Shown piece after piece: positions 7,569 through 17,000 of a DNA stretch of 52,750 bases. Source of the DNA: Betaproteobacteria bacterium (GTDB taxonomy: Bacteria > Pseudomonadota > Gammaproteobacteria > Burkholderiales > JAEUOS01); NCBI GenBank assembly GCA_028292405.1, contig JAQGMJ010000085.1, positions 1 to 52,750 of the forward strand, written 5' to 3'. A program made the translations under genes and the position numbers. The notes beneath the pieces were generated by a model. The model made no database searches. It saw only the letters and a list, made by a program, of their open reading frames with translations, and was not told the origin of the DNA. Numbering within the stretch: position 1 is the first letter of the stretch; each line of letters begins with the position of its first letter.

Positions 7569-8914
7569 TAGCGGCGCGCTCCTGGAACGGGCACGGCCAT
7601 CGGCGCGAATGCGCCTGCTCTGGTTTCGACAGCGGCCGCGGCAGTGGCAGGCCCGCGCATGCGTAACGCCAGGCCCACCCCGATGCCGCTGGCCGCCCAG
7701 TAGATCAGCGCGGCATTGGGCTGGGTCAGCACCGGGTTGAAGGCATAGACCAGGATGCCGGAGATGAAAATCACCACGCAGCCGTGCAGGGCCGGCGCGC
7801 ACTCGGGCGCGGCGCTGGTCTCGGCACGGTCGAGCGCACCCAGCGTCAGGCGCAGCACGCGCCAGATGCCGTAGAGGAACACCAGCGCATACAGCAGGCC
7901 GCCGTTGGCCAGGATGTCCAGCGGGTCGCTGTGCGTGGGCAGTACGTTGGAAGTGGACATCGAGACCTGGAACAATTCGAAACGCTCCGTTGCCGGCCCG
8001 GTGAACCAGTTACCGAACAGCGGCGAGGCATGGAATTTGTCCAGCGCCTTCTCGTAGGTGTGCAGGCGGTACTGCGGGTTGCCGTCGGGCAACAGCACCT
8101 TGCGCAAGGCGTAGAAGGACAGGCCCACCAGCATCAGCCCGCCGGCCATGAATACCGCCCAGCCGATCTGCCGCTCGCGCGCCATGCCGTCGCGCGCGGC
8201 GCGATAGCGGGCGCGCAGGGACCAGTAACCGCAATACGCCACCACCACGATGGCCAGAAGAAAGCCGGTATTCTTGTGCTCCGCCGGCGCCAGCGACAGG
8301 AAAAAGGCAGTGCCGGCCAGGCGAAGGAAGCCGGGCTTGAAGGCAAACCAGCAATAAGCGGCCATCGGGATCACCGCGAATTCGGTGCCGTGGAAAAACG
8401 TGTCGCCGGCAAAGTGCGCCCATTGCAGCAGGCCGTCGCCGGCTGCCACGCAGCCCAGGGCGATGAAAAATCCGCGCGCCAGCCGTGCCGGCTGCGTCGA
8501 GGTAAGAATCAGCCAGGCCAGCACCGGCGCCACCATCATGAACAGGCCCATGTTGAGAAAGCTGTTTTCCACGCCGCCGGCAAAGCGGCCGTAGAGGCTT
8601 CCCAGCAAAACCGCGCAGCCGAACAGGATGAACGGCCAAAGCGCACCGGCCGCTTCCCGCAAGGGTGCGGCCGGTGTGTTTCGCCGCGGGAACAGCACGC
8701 GGCCGATCACCACCAAGACCAGCGTGCCGGTGAGCGCCAGCAAGGGCAGGTGCTTGACCAAGATAAGGCGATCCAGGCCGACGCGCAAGGGGTCGAGTAC
8801 CCAGACGGCGGCGAGGAACAGCGCGCCGATCAGCATGCAGTCGGTCATCATCAGGCCGTCATCCCGTCCGTATGGACGAGTTCGGCGCCTCATCGTGGAA
8901 GCGTGCATGTCCAT
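7568..8914 (-). CDS. O-antigen ligase/polymerase family membrane protein
   Basis: Polytopic inner-membrane protein (448 aa, about eleven helices) of the Wzy_C/O-antigen ligase superfamily, in this context probably the exopolysaccharide polymerase. The large periplasmic loop after the middle helices contains RLHTYEKALDKFHASPLFGNW and a THSDPLDILANGG stretch. These match the family pattern of an arginine-containing helix followed by a conserved H-N/S-x-L-D/E segment. I chose the ATG at 8914 (AGGA about a dozen bases upstream). Nearby ATGs at 8908 and 8893 are possible and the frame stays open to 9307 without coding character. It is the first gene of the leftward operon and is followed, with a one-base overlap, by the acyltransferase. 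Confidence 0.82.
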   Translation of the reverse strand: MDMHASTMRRRTRPYGRDDGLMMTDCMLIGALFLAAVWVLDPLRVGLDRLILVKHLPLLALTGTLVLVVIGRVLFPRRNTPAAPLREAAGALWPFILFGCAVLLGSLYGRFAGGVENSFLNMGLFMMVAPVLAWLILTSTQPARLARGFFIALGCVAAGDGLLQWAHFAGDTFFHGTEFAVIPMAAYCWFAFKPGFLRLAGTAFFLSLAPAEHKNTGFLLAIVVVAYCGYWSLRARYRAARDGMARERQIGWAVFMAGGLMLVGLSFYALRKVLLPDGNPQYRLHTYEKALDKFHASPLFGNWFTGPATERFELFQVSMSTSNVLPTHSDPLDILANGGLLYALVFLYGIWRVLRLTLGALDRAETSAAPECAPALHGCVVIFISGILVYAFNPVLTQPNAALIYWAASGIGVGLALRMRGPATAAAAVETRAGAFAPMAVPVPGARR

Positions 8915-9179
8915 CGCTGTTTGAGTTTCCTGTGGCGGCCGCGGCCGCAGCGGCGCAACCCCTCTTCGAAGGTGAAGCGATTGTCTGCCCGCCGCCGCGC
9001 CGCATCGGTTCGTCAGCGCACAGATGGCGCCGCTCCAGCCGGCCAGATGTAAATTCCCTGCCTGCGTTGGCTGGCGCACAGATGGCGCTTCCGGCGCCGC
9101 ATAAATTGCCGGCATCGGCGCACTTGCGCGCATGCATTCTGATTGCCTCCGTTTTCCGGGCGGGCGCAGTTCCCCATCG
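8915..9179. promoter_or_regulatory. Divergent eps promoter region with direct repeats
   Basis: This 265-base gap separates the two arms of the exopolysaccharide locus and must hold both promoters. It contains a 15-base direct repeat (9016-9030 and 9074-9088), a repeated GCATCGG, and two AAATT islands at 9051 and 9103. The second repeat copy reads TGGCGC-N6-TGGC, with GG/GC spacing compatible with a degenerate -24/-12 (sigma-54) promoter facing right. I could not place a convincing sigma-70 pair. Confidence 0.5.
9016..9088. repeat. Two 15-bp direct repeats (GCGCACAGATGGCGC)
   Basis: Two identical 15-base copies occupy 9016-9030 and 9074-9088, with starts 58 bases apart. Each is internally near-palindromic (GCGC...GCGC). 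Their position between divergent operons suggests paired regulator sites. Confidence 0.6.
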
Positions 9180-10592
9180 ATGACCCCACGCACCACTCCG
9201 ATTCCGTTTCGCCGTGCGCCCACCTGGTCGCTCGGCTGGAACAACATCCTGCGCTGGATGCTCGGCCTGCTCGACCCGGTGGTGCTGGCCCTGTCGCTGT
9301 GGGGCATCGCCTGGCTGGTCGAAGGACGGCTGGGCGCGCCCTACCTGACGCTGTCGCTGGTGGTGTTCTCCCTCACCTTTCCCGGCACCGCGCGCCTGGA
9401 GATGCGCGGCTGGGCGCTGGCGCGGCATGTGCTGTCGGGCTGGGCCACGCTGGCCGGCCTGCTGTTGCTGTTCGGCTACGCCACCGATTACATCTGGCGC
9501 TTCGACCGCGAAGCCATCGGCCTCTGGCTGGTGGCCGCGCCGTTGTGCGTGCTCGGCGCGCACGGCGCCTTGCGCGCTCTCACGCCCTGGCTCTTGCACC
9601 TGCAAGGCGAGTCCAAGCGCGCGGTGATTGCCGGCGCCAACGCGCACGGCCTGGCACTGGCCCAGGAGCTCGAAGCCGATGCCTACATCGACACCCGCAT
9701 GGTCGGATTTTTCGACGACCGCGCGCAGGACCGCGCCGCCGACACCGGCCCCTTCCCCTTGCTCGGCGCGCTTGACGACCTGCCGCGCTACGCCCGCGAA
9801 AACCGCATCGAGGTGATCTACCTCGCCCTGCCGATGGCCACACAGCCGCGCATCGTGCGCCTGCTCGATGCGCTGTGCGACTCCACCGTCTCGATCTACT
9901 TCATCCCCGACATTTTCGTCACCGACCTGATGCAGGGGCGGATGGACGCGGTCGGCGACCTGCCGGTGGTCTCCGTATGCGAGACGCCGTTCAATGGCCT
10001 CAACGCCCTGGTCAAGCGCATCAGCGACATCGTCATTTCCGCGCTGATCCTGCTGGCGATCTCGCCGCTGCTCCTGGCCATCGCGGCGGCGGTGAAAATG
10101 AGTTCGCCCGGGCCGGTGATCTACCGCCAGCGCCGCTACGGGCTGGCGGGCGAGGAAATCCTGGTGAGCAAGTTCCGCTCGATGACCACCACCGACGACG
10201 GCCGCCAGGCCATCGTGCAGGCGAAGCGCGACGACCCGCGCATCACCCGGGTCGGCGGCTTTTTGCGCCGCAGCTCGCTCGACGAGCTGCCGCAGTTCTT
10301 CGACGTGCTGGTCGGGCGCATGAGCATCGTCGGGCCGCGCCCGCATGCGGTGGCGCAAAACGAGGCCTACCGTAAGTCGATCAAGGGTTACATGGTGCGG
10401 CATAAGGTAAAACCCGGCATTACAGGCTGGGCGCAGGTGAACGGCTGGCGCGGCGAGACCGAGACGCTCGACAAGATGGAGATGCGCGTCGCCTACGACC
10501 TCGCCTACCTGCGCAACTGGTCGCTGCGCCTGGACCTGTACATCATCTTCAAAACCATTGCGGTGGTGTTCAACGATCGCCATGCCTATTAA
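9180..10592 (+). CDS. Undecaprenyl-phosphate glucose phosphotransferase (WcaJ/EpsB-like)
   Basis: Initiating phosphoglycosyltransferase that moves a hexose-1-phosphate, usually glucose, from UDP-sugar to undecaprenyl phosphate. The 470-aa protein has four to five N-terminal helices (about 25-125), a central nucleotide-binding-like region (about 140-270), one hairpin helix (ISDIVISALILLAISPLLLA), and the catalytic PGT domain with KFRSM, RRSSLDELPQ, SIVGPRPH and VKPGITGWAQVNG. I chose the ATG at 9180; an ATG at 9132 adds 16 unconvincing residues. The next gene starts inside its last codons. It opens the rightward arm and supplies the lipid-linked primer for the polymer handled by the leftward arm. 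Confidence 0.93.
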   Translation: MTPRTTPIPFRRAPTWSLGWNNILRWMLGLLDPVVLALSLWGIAWLVEGRLGAPYLTLSLVVFSLTFPGTARLEMRGWALARHVLSGWATLAGLLLLFGYATDYIWRFDREAIGLWLVAAPLCVLGAHGALRALTPWLLHLQGESKRAVIAGANAHGLALAQELEADAYIDTRMVGFFDDRAQDRAADTGPFPLLGALDDLPRYARENRIEVIYLALPMATQPRIVRLLDALCDSTVSIYFIPDIFVTDLMQGRMDAVGDLPVVSVCETPFNGLNALVKRISDIVISALILLAISPLLLAIAAAVKMSSPGPVIYRQRRYGLAGEEILVSKFRSMTTTDDGRQAIVQAKRDDPRITRVGGFLRRSSLDELPQFFDVLVGRMSIVGPRPHAVAQNEAYRKSIKGYMVRHKVKPGITGWAQVNGWRGETETLDKMEMRVAYDLAYLRNWSLRLDLYIIFKTIAVVFNDRHAY

Positions 10593-11382
10593 GCCCTTCC
10601 CCTTCGCCCTGGGCGCCCTGGCCGTGGCCTGCCACATCCACGCGGCCGGCGCGGCGCCGGCCGCAAGCCGGCCGCCCGACTCGCCCTACCGCCTGCACAT
10701 GGCCAACGCGCAGGACTTTCGCCTGCGAGCTACGCCGCAGGACGAATACCGCCTGGCCAAACCTTACCGGCGCGCCGAACCGGAGAAAGCGCCCGAGCCC
10801 GACCCGGTGGCGGCGGCGATCGCCGCCGCCGCGCGCGCCGAGATGGAGGCCAAGCCTTTCGCGCGCCAGATCGACAGCGCGGCGCGCGCCGCCGACCTCG
10901 ACCCGGCGCTGGTGCACGCGCTGATCTACGTCGAGTCGCGCCACCAGTCCAGGGCCGTCTCGGTCAAGGGCGCCGTCGGCCTGATGCAGGTGCTGCCCGA
11001 TACCGCCCTGCGCTACGGCATCCATAACCCGATGCGCACCGAGCAAAACCTCAAGGCCGGCACCCGCTATCTGCGCGGCCTGATCAACCAGTTCGACGAC
11101 CGCATCGACCTGGCGCTGGCCGCCTACAACGCCGGCGAAGGCGCAGTGCTGAGCCATGCCAACCAGATCCCGCCGTATCGCGAAACCCGCGACTACGTGA
11201 AGGCGGTGATGGCGAAGTACGCCGAGTGGCGCTCCCCCGCGAGCGTTGCACTCCCGCTGCCCTATGGCGGGCTCACCACCGTGCCGCCGGTCGGCACCGC
11301 GCCGCCGCTGGCTGCCGGCACCGGCGCGCCTACCCTGATCGCCTACGAGAACCAACCATCCCGGTTAAAAGTGCTGCCCTGA
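10582..11382 (+). CDS. Secreted lytic transglycosylase (SLT domain)
   Basis: Periplasmic peptidoglycan-cleaving enzyme of 266 aa. It has a signal peptide (MPIKPFPFALG... to HAAGAA), a proline/alanine-rich linker to about residue 85, and a Slt catalytic domain with the general-acid glutamate E118 in LIYVESRH. The family motifs VKGAVGLMQVLPDTA and LALAAYNAGEGAV follow. A proline-rich tail (PPVGTAPP) ends the protein. The ATG overlaps the preceding phosphoglycosyltransferase by 11 bases, a strong sign of co-translation. In this locus it plausibly opens the cell wall for the trans-envelope export apparatus, which is an inference from position only. Confidence 0.9.
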   Translation: MPIKPFPFALGALAVACHIHAAGAAPAASRPPDSPYRLHMANAQDFRLRATPQDEYRLAKPYRRAEPEKAPEPDPVAAAIAAAARAEMEAKPFARQIDSAARAADLDPALVHALIYVESRHQSRAVSVKGAVGLMQVLPDTALRYGIHNPMRTEQNLKAGTRYLRGLINQFDDRIDLALAAYNAGEGAVLSHANQIPPYRETRDYVKAVMAKYAEWRSPASVALPLPYGGLTTVPPVGTAPPLAAGTGAPTLIAYENQPSRLKVLP

Positions 11383-11399
11383 ATGAAACGGGAAACCTC

Positions 11400-13067
11400 A
11401 TGCCTTTCACCTCCGTGGGCGCGCGCGTCTTGCGCCGCGCCTTCCTTCTCTTCGCCGGCCTGAGCGCCGGCCTGGCGCAAGCCGCGACCTACTATGTAGC
11501 GCCCAGCGGCAGCGATGCGGCCAACGGCACCTCGATCGAAATTCCGCTCAAGACCCTGCAGAAGGCGGTCGACCGTGCCGGCCCCGGCGACGATATCCAG
11601 GTGCGCGCCGGCACCTACCGCGAGGAAGTCGAGGTGAAGAGCGGCGGCGCCGCCGGACGCCTGCTGAGCATCACCAACTACAAGAGCGAACCTGCGGTGA
11701 TCAAAGGTTCGGATGTCGTCACCGGCTGGGTGCAGCACGATGCCAACACGTGGAAAAAGACCGACTGGCAAATCAACAGCCAGCAGGTGTTCGTCGACTT
11801 CGACGCGCACCCCGGCCCGCCGCTGCAGCAGATCGGCTCTCCATCCAGGTTCTACAAAACCTTCGAATATCCCAAGCCGGTCGGGCAAGGCCTGGCAGAC
11901 ATGGCGCCCGGCAGTTTCTTCTACGACCCCGCCGCCACTACCTTGTACATCCGCCTGGCCGACGGCTCCGACCCGAACCGCCACACCATCGAAGTCAGCA
12001 CGCGCAAGAGCCTGCTGCGCGTCAACGCGCCCTACGTCAAGGTGCAGGGCCTGGCCTTTCGCCACAGCAACGTCTCAGCCTTCATGCAGCAGGGCGCGGC
12101 CATCACCCTTGGCCCCAATGCGCAGCTCGACCATTGCGACATCCAGTGGGCCGACTTCGCCGGCGTCAACCTCGGCTACCAGACCACCGGCGTGCAGGTG
12201 ACCAACTCGAACATCAGCAACAACGGCAACTCCGGCATCAACGCGCCGGGCAGCTACGCCTTTCGCATCGCCGGCAACACCATCAAGGGCAACAACACCC
12301 GCAACTTCAACCCGCTGTGGCACGCCGGCGGCATCAAGGCCACCACCAAGGCCTACGGCACGGTGGAGCGCAACGAGGTGGCGGGCAACCAGGGTTCCGG
12401 CATCTGGTTCGACTATGCCAACAGCGAGCAGCCGCTGATCGTGCGCAACAACTTCGTCCACGACAACGGCCCGGTGGACTCCGGCATCTTCATCGAAGTG
12501 AGCAACAACGGCCGCATCTACAACAACGTGCTGGCCAACAACGCGCGGCGCGGCATCTACCTTTCCGGCTCCGACGGCATCCAGGTCTACAACAACACCA
12601 TCTTCGGCACCAAGGGCTATGCCGGCATCGAGCTGGGCGGCATGCCGCGGCAGGGCGCCACCCTCACCAACAACCGCGTCTACAACAACATCATCAGCCA
12701 TGGCGAAAGCCGCTACGACCTGATCATCATGCCGGCCAACGGCTCCTCGATCAGCTCCAACCAGAGCGACTACAACAATATCTACCGTCCCGGCGCGCCG
12801 ATCCGCCTGGCCTCCGCCGGCAACTACACCGACCTGCGCGCCTGGCAGGGCGCCACCCACATGGACGAGCGCAGCATCAGCACAGACCCGGAATTCATCG
12901 CCCCTGGCGCGGCGGGCGGCGCCGTCGATCTCGAAGTCAAGCCGGGCAGCCCGGTGGCCCGCGCCGGCAAGGCGCCGGACGAACCGGCGGAAAGCGCCGC
13001 GCCGGCCTCCAAGGCCGCCGGCGGCGGCTTTGCCATCGGCGCCTCCGGCGTCGCGCCGCGCAAGTAG
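11400..13067 (+). CDS. Secreted right-handed parallel beta-helix protein, possible polysaccharide lyase or epimerase
   Basis: A 555-aa exported protein with a clear signal peptide (ending GLAQA) and the DUF1565-type opening TYYVAPSGSDAANGTSIEIPLKTLQKAVD. More than ten beta-helix coils follow, visible as repeated N-asparagine ladders (ISNNGNSGINAPG, IYNNVLANNARRGIYLSG, VYNNTIFG). The fold is typical of pectate lyases, alginate C5-epimerases and other exopolysaccharide-modifying enzymes. No catalytic residues can be assigned safely. It starts 17 bases after the transglycosylase, with GGGAAA before the ATG, so it belongs to the rightward eps operon. Likely roles are trimming or modifying the secreted polymer. 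The low-complexity AGGGFAIGASG tail has no PEP-CTERM signal. Confidence 0.8.
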   Translation: MPFTSVGARVLRRAFLLFAGLSAGLAQAATYYVAPSGSDAANGTSIEIPLKTLQKAVDRAGPGDDIQVRAGTYREEVEVKSGGAAGRLLSITNYKSEPAVIKGSDVVTGWVQHDANTWKKTDWQINSQQVFVDFDAHPGPPLQQIGSPSRFYKTFEYPKPVGQGLADMAPGSFFYDPAATTLYIRLADGSDPNRHTIEVSTRKSLLRVNAPYVKVQGLAFRHSNVSAFMQQGAAITLGPNAQLDHCDIQWADFAGVNLGYQTTGVQVTNSNISNNGNSGINAPGSYAFRIAGNTIKGNNTRNFNPLWHAGGIKATTKAYGTVERNEVAGNQGSGIWFDYANSEQPLIVRNNFVHDNGPVDSGIFIEVSNNGRIYNNVLANNARRGIYLSGSDGIQVYNNTIFGTKGYAGIELGGMPRQGATLTNNRVYNNIISHGESRYDLIIMPANGSSISSNQSDYNNIYRPGAPIRLASAGNYTDLRAWQGATHMDERSISTDPEFIAPGAAGGAVDLEVKPGSPVARAGKAPDEPAESAAPASKAAGGGFAIGASGVAPRK

Positions 13068-13078
13068 GCCACCCTGAC

Positions 13079-13140
13079 AAAACCTGAGGTTTTTCGCCGT
13101 CAGCACCCGGCGGACCTGATAAAACCCGAGGTTTTTCAGG
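13079..13140 (+). terminator. Two tandem terminator-like hairpins
   Basis: Just after the beta-helix gene lie two related hairpins. The first is AAAACC-TGA-GGTTTTT (13079-13094). The second is an 11-bp stem with one bulge, CCTGATAAAACC-CGA-GGTTTTTCAGG (13115-13140). They look like a duplicated rho-independent terminator, able to work in both directions, that closes the eps locus. Confidence 0.65.
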
Positions 13141-13573
13141 ATTTCCTCGCGCCGGCCAACACAAACGTGGTCTCGAAGAGGCCACAATAAACGCGCCGCG
13201 GGAAGCCGCTTCGAGGGACCCCCGCTGGCTTTTCGCAAATCCGTCGGTTTGGCCGACGACGGGCCTATATCGCAAACATGTTGCTCCGCCAATGCCCGGC
13301 CGGGCACTGGGCGCCGGAGCTGCCTCCGTCCGCCCGATCAACGATGGCAAAGAGAACTCGTGAACGCGCGCAATATCGCAGCACTGGTTCCAAACATACG
13401 CCATTCCGATCGCCAAGTGTGGTTGATTTGCGTTGACGCGCGAGACCTCCTTGCGCAACCCGCCGTTTCGGCGGCGAAAAACGCCGGAGCGATATTTCCC
13501 CCGGCGCCACCAATAGCGCGTATCCTGCCCCTATGCCACCCGGCATGCTGTCTACACAATGAATGGGATTTCT
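13141..13573. other. Gene-free stretch with palindromes
   Basis: Open frames exist here on both strands but lack start signals, family character or codon bias, so I call no gene. Two symmetric elements stand out: a perfect 14-bp palindrome TGCCCGGCCGGGCA at 13293-13306 and a small hairpin CGTCGG-N5-CCGACG near 13242-13258. I see no RNA gene. Confidence 0.5.
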
Positions 13574-13705
13574 ATGGCCAAGGGCCAGGTACGCGGCAAT
13601 CGCGAAACCAAGAAGCCGAAGCAGCCGCCCAAGCCGGCCGCGCCGGCATTGCCTTGGGGCAGCACCGGCGGAAAAAGCAGCCAGGCTGACCCGAAAAAGA
13701 AGTAG
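13574..13705 (+). CDS. Small lysine-rich conserved protein (43 aa)
   Basis: A short gene with ATG at 13574 and TAG at 13703-13705. The product starts MAKGQVRGNRETKKPKQ, continues through PPKPAAPALPWG and ends QADPKKK. It is strongly basic with proline-lysine repeats and no hydrophobic segment, so it is cytosolic and probably disordered, perhaps nucleic-acid binding. From memory, short proteobacterial proteins beginning MAKGQ-x-R-(S/G)-N-(R/K)-E are recurrent and unannotated; I know of no demonstrated function. A weak GGGA lies before the start. It stands alone between the eps terminators and the glucan synthase gene. Confidence 0.6.
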   Translation: MAKGQVRGNRETKKPKQPPKPAAPALPWGSTGGKSSQADPKKK

Positions 13706-14002
13706 CGCTGCAGGCCCGCCGCGAGGCGCGGAGACAACGCGAGACAAAAGCTTGGCGCACTCGGCGCTGATGCAGCGCAGTGCAGCCTTTGGCCGGGCGA
13801 AATTTGAAGGCGTTCCGCTTCGCGGCACCTTCCCCATTCTTCCCTCGAGCCGCTGCCGGCCGCGTTGCATTCCCGATCAATCCCGGTGGTTTGCAGCCCC
13901 GGGGGCTAGACCCGGAGACCTCCGGGAAGATTTCCGGCATCGTCCTTGCGGCGCGTTTGCAGCTGCAAGTGCCGCGCGCCCTTGCCGGCTGAAAAGGCGC
14001 TT

Positions 14003-17000
14003 ATGAATTCCCTGCTCGAATCCGCCTTCGGGCACCGCGCCCCGTCGGCCCCCTGGAACGACAAATCCCCCGTCCGCGAAGAACTGTTCGGCATCGAGCG
14101 CCTGGAGCAGCACGCGCAAAGCCTGGCGGCGGCGCAATCGGTCACGGCACACCCGCCGCGCGGCCTGCTGCTGCGCAGCCGCTTCAACGACAATGCCGCC
14201 GTGCTGCTGGCGGCCTATCGCAGCAGCTCCGCCGATTTCAGGAGCGGCGCCGGCGTGGTGCCTGCCGCCGAGTGGCTGCTGGACAATTATCACCTGGTCG
14301 AGGAGAACATCCGCGACGTGCGTAGCGACCTGCCGCCGGGCTATTACCGGCGCCTGCCAAAGCTCGCCAGCGGCCCTTTCGCCGGCTACCCGCGCGTGTT
14401 CGGCCTGGCGTGGGCCTTTGTCGCGCATACCGACAGCCATGTGGATACCGAGGTATTGCGCCGCTTCATCGCCGCCTACCAGAAGGTGCAGCCGCTGACC
14501 ATCGGCGAACTGTGGGCGGTGGCAATCACCCTGCGCATCGTGCTGATCGAAAACCTGCGCCGCCTGGCCGACCAGATCAGCGCCGGCAAGGAAGCGCGCG
14601 CCGAGGCCGATGCGCTGGCCGGGCGCCTGCTCGCGCAAGGCAGCGCCTGGTCCGCGCTCGACCCCGACATCGCGGCGCTGTCGGCCGAGCCGCTGTCGGA
14701 GCGCTTCGCCGCCCAACTGGCCAAGCGCCTGCGCGACCACGACCCGCTCACCACGCCCGGGCTGGCGTGGCTGGAAGCACGCCTGGCGGCGCAGGGCACC
14801 TCGGCCGAGGAAGCGGTGCAGCACGCGCAGCAGCGCCAGGGCGCCTCCAACGTGACGGTGCGCAACGTGATCACCAGCCTGCGGATGATCGCCGACATCG
14901 ACTGGCCCGAGCTGTTCGAAAGCGTCAGCCTGGTGGATGCGCACCTGCGCGACGGCAGCCCGTTTGGTTCGATGGATTTCGCCACCCGCAACCAGTATCG
15001 CGGGGCGATCGAGCAAATGGCGGAGGGCTCGGACTGCACCGAGCTGGAGATCGCCGATCATGCGCTGCGCGCGGCCCATGCCGCGGCAGCCGATGCGCAG
15101 GAGCAGCGCATGGGCGACCCCGGCTACCACCTGATCGCCGAAGGCCGGCTGGCGCTGGAAAAAAGTATCGGTTATCGCCCCCCGCCGCGTCTGGCGATCA
15201 GCCGCCTGAGCCTGCGCCTGGGGATTGCCGGCTATGCGGGTGCCATTCTTCTGCTGAGCGCCCTGCTGCTGGGCGCGGCGCTGTGGATGATCCACGCTTC
15301 CTCTTTCGCTCCCGCCCTGGTTGCCGTTCTCGCGCTGGCCGGATTGATTCCCGCCAGCGAACTGGCGGCGACGCTGGTCAACCGCGCCGTCACCTGGCTG
15401 TTCGGACCGATGGCGCTGCCCGGCCTCGAACTGGCAGAGGGCGTGCCTCCGGCGCTGCGCACCCTGGTGGCGGTGCCTACATTGCTGACCAGCGAGGCCG
15501 ACCTGCTGGAGCAGATCGAGCGCCTGGAGATCCACCATCTCGCCGGCGCCGGCGGCGAACTCACCTTCGCGCTGCTGTCCGACGGCCTCGATGCCGACCA
15601 GGAGACCTTGCCGGGCGACGCCGCGCTGCTGGCGGTGGCCGCGCGCGCGATCAACGAGCTCAACCTGCGCCACGGCACGGGGCCGCAGGGCGCGCGCTTT
15701 TTGCTGCTGCACCGGCGCCGGCTGTTCAATCCCGGCGAGGGCAAATGGATGGGCTGGGAGCGCAAGCGCGGCAAGCTGCATGAGTTGAACCGCCTGCTGC
15801 GCGGCGCCACCGACACCACCTTCATCGCCCTGCCCGATTGCGCTTCGCAAGTGCCTGCCGGCGTGCGCTATGTGGTGAGCCTGGACGCCGACACGCGCCT
15901 GCCGCGCGACACCGTGGTGCGCCTGATCGGCAAGATGGCGCATCCGCTGAACCAGCCGCGCTTCAGCCAGGCGGCGCAGCGGGTGGTCGGCGGCCATGCG
16001 ATTTTGCAGCCGCGCGTCACGCCTTCGCTGCCGGTGGGGCGCGAGGGCTCGCTGTACCAGCGCGTCAGTTCCGGGCCGGGCGGCATGGACCCGTATGCCT
16101 CGGCTTCTTCGGACGTCTACCAGGACCTGTTCGGCGAAGGTTCGTACACCGGCAAGGGGATCTACGAGGTCGACGCCTTCGAAGCCGCGCTGGCCGGGCG
16201 GGTGCCGGAAAACACCATGCTCAGCCACGACCTGTTCGAAGGCGTGTTCGCGCGCGCAGGGCTGGCCTCGGACATCGAACTGGTCGACGAGTTTCCTTCG
16301 CGCTATGACGTGGTGGCCAAGCGGGCGCACCGCTGGACCCGCGGCGACTGGCAGTTGCTGCCGTGGATTTTCGGACCCCGCGGCGGGCCGCGCGCGGTGT
16401 CGGCTGTGGGCTTGTGGAAGATGCTCGACAACCTGCGGCGCTCGCTGCTGGCGCCCGCCACCTTCACCGCCCTGGCAGCAAGCTGGTTCCTGCCGCTGCA
16501 TGCCGCGCTACAGGCAACGCTGCTGATATTGGCGGCGGGCGCAATCCCGATGTTGCTGCCGGGCTTGTTCATCCTGGCGCCACGACGCACCGACACCCGC
16601 TTGCGCAGCCACATCCGCATGCTGGCCGCCGATTTGCGCCTGGCCCTGCTGGCGATTGTCTTTTCGCTGATGTTCCTGGCCGACCAGGCCTGGCGCATGA
16701 TCGACGCCATTTCGAGAACCCTGCTGCGCGTGCTGGTGACGCACAAGCATCTGCTGGAATGGACCACGGCGGCGCAGTCCAAGGGCGCGCCGCGGCCGGG
16801 CCTGCGCGGCTACTACGAACAGATGGCCGGGGGCACCCTGCTGGCGCTGATCACCGCGCTGGGCGCCGCCGTTTTCGCGCCCGCTTCCTGGCCGCTGTTT
16901 TTGCCGCTCGCCCTGCTCTGGCTGGCCGCGCCCGACCTGGCCTTGCGCGCAAGCCGTCCGCCGGCGCTGGGCGGCGGCCTGGCTTTTTCGCCGGCGGAGG

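Noticed and set aside
8859..10637. 592-codon minus-strand frame across the phosphoglycosyltransferase
   Set aside because: Antisense shadow of a gene with clear catalytic motifs.
13265..13870. Open frames of 120-200 codons on both strands in the gap before ndvB
   Set aside because: No start signals or recognisable sequence; only the 43-aa frame at 13574 looks real.
13877..16501. Long open frame on the minus strand opposite the glucan synthase (also 20048-22162)
   Set aside because: High-GC shadow frames: glutamine/arginine/histidine-rich, no domains, no ribosome site, and fully covered by the well-supported ndvB frame.
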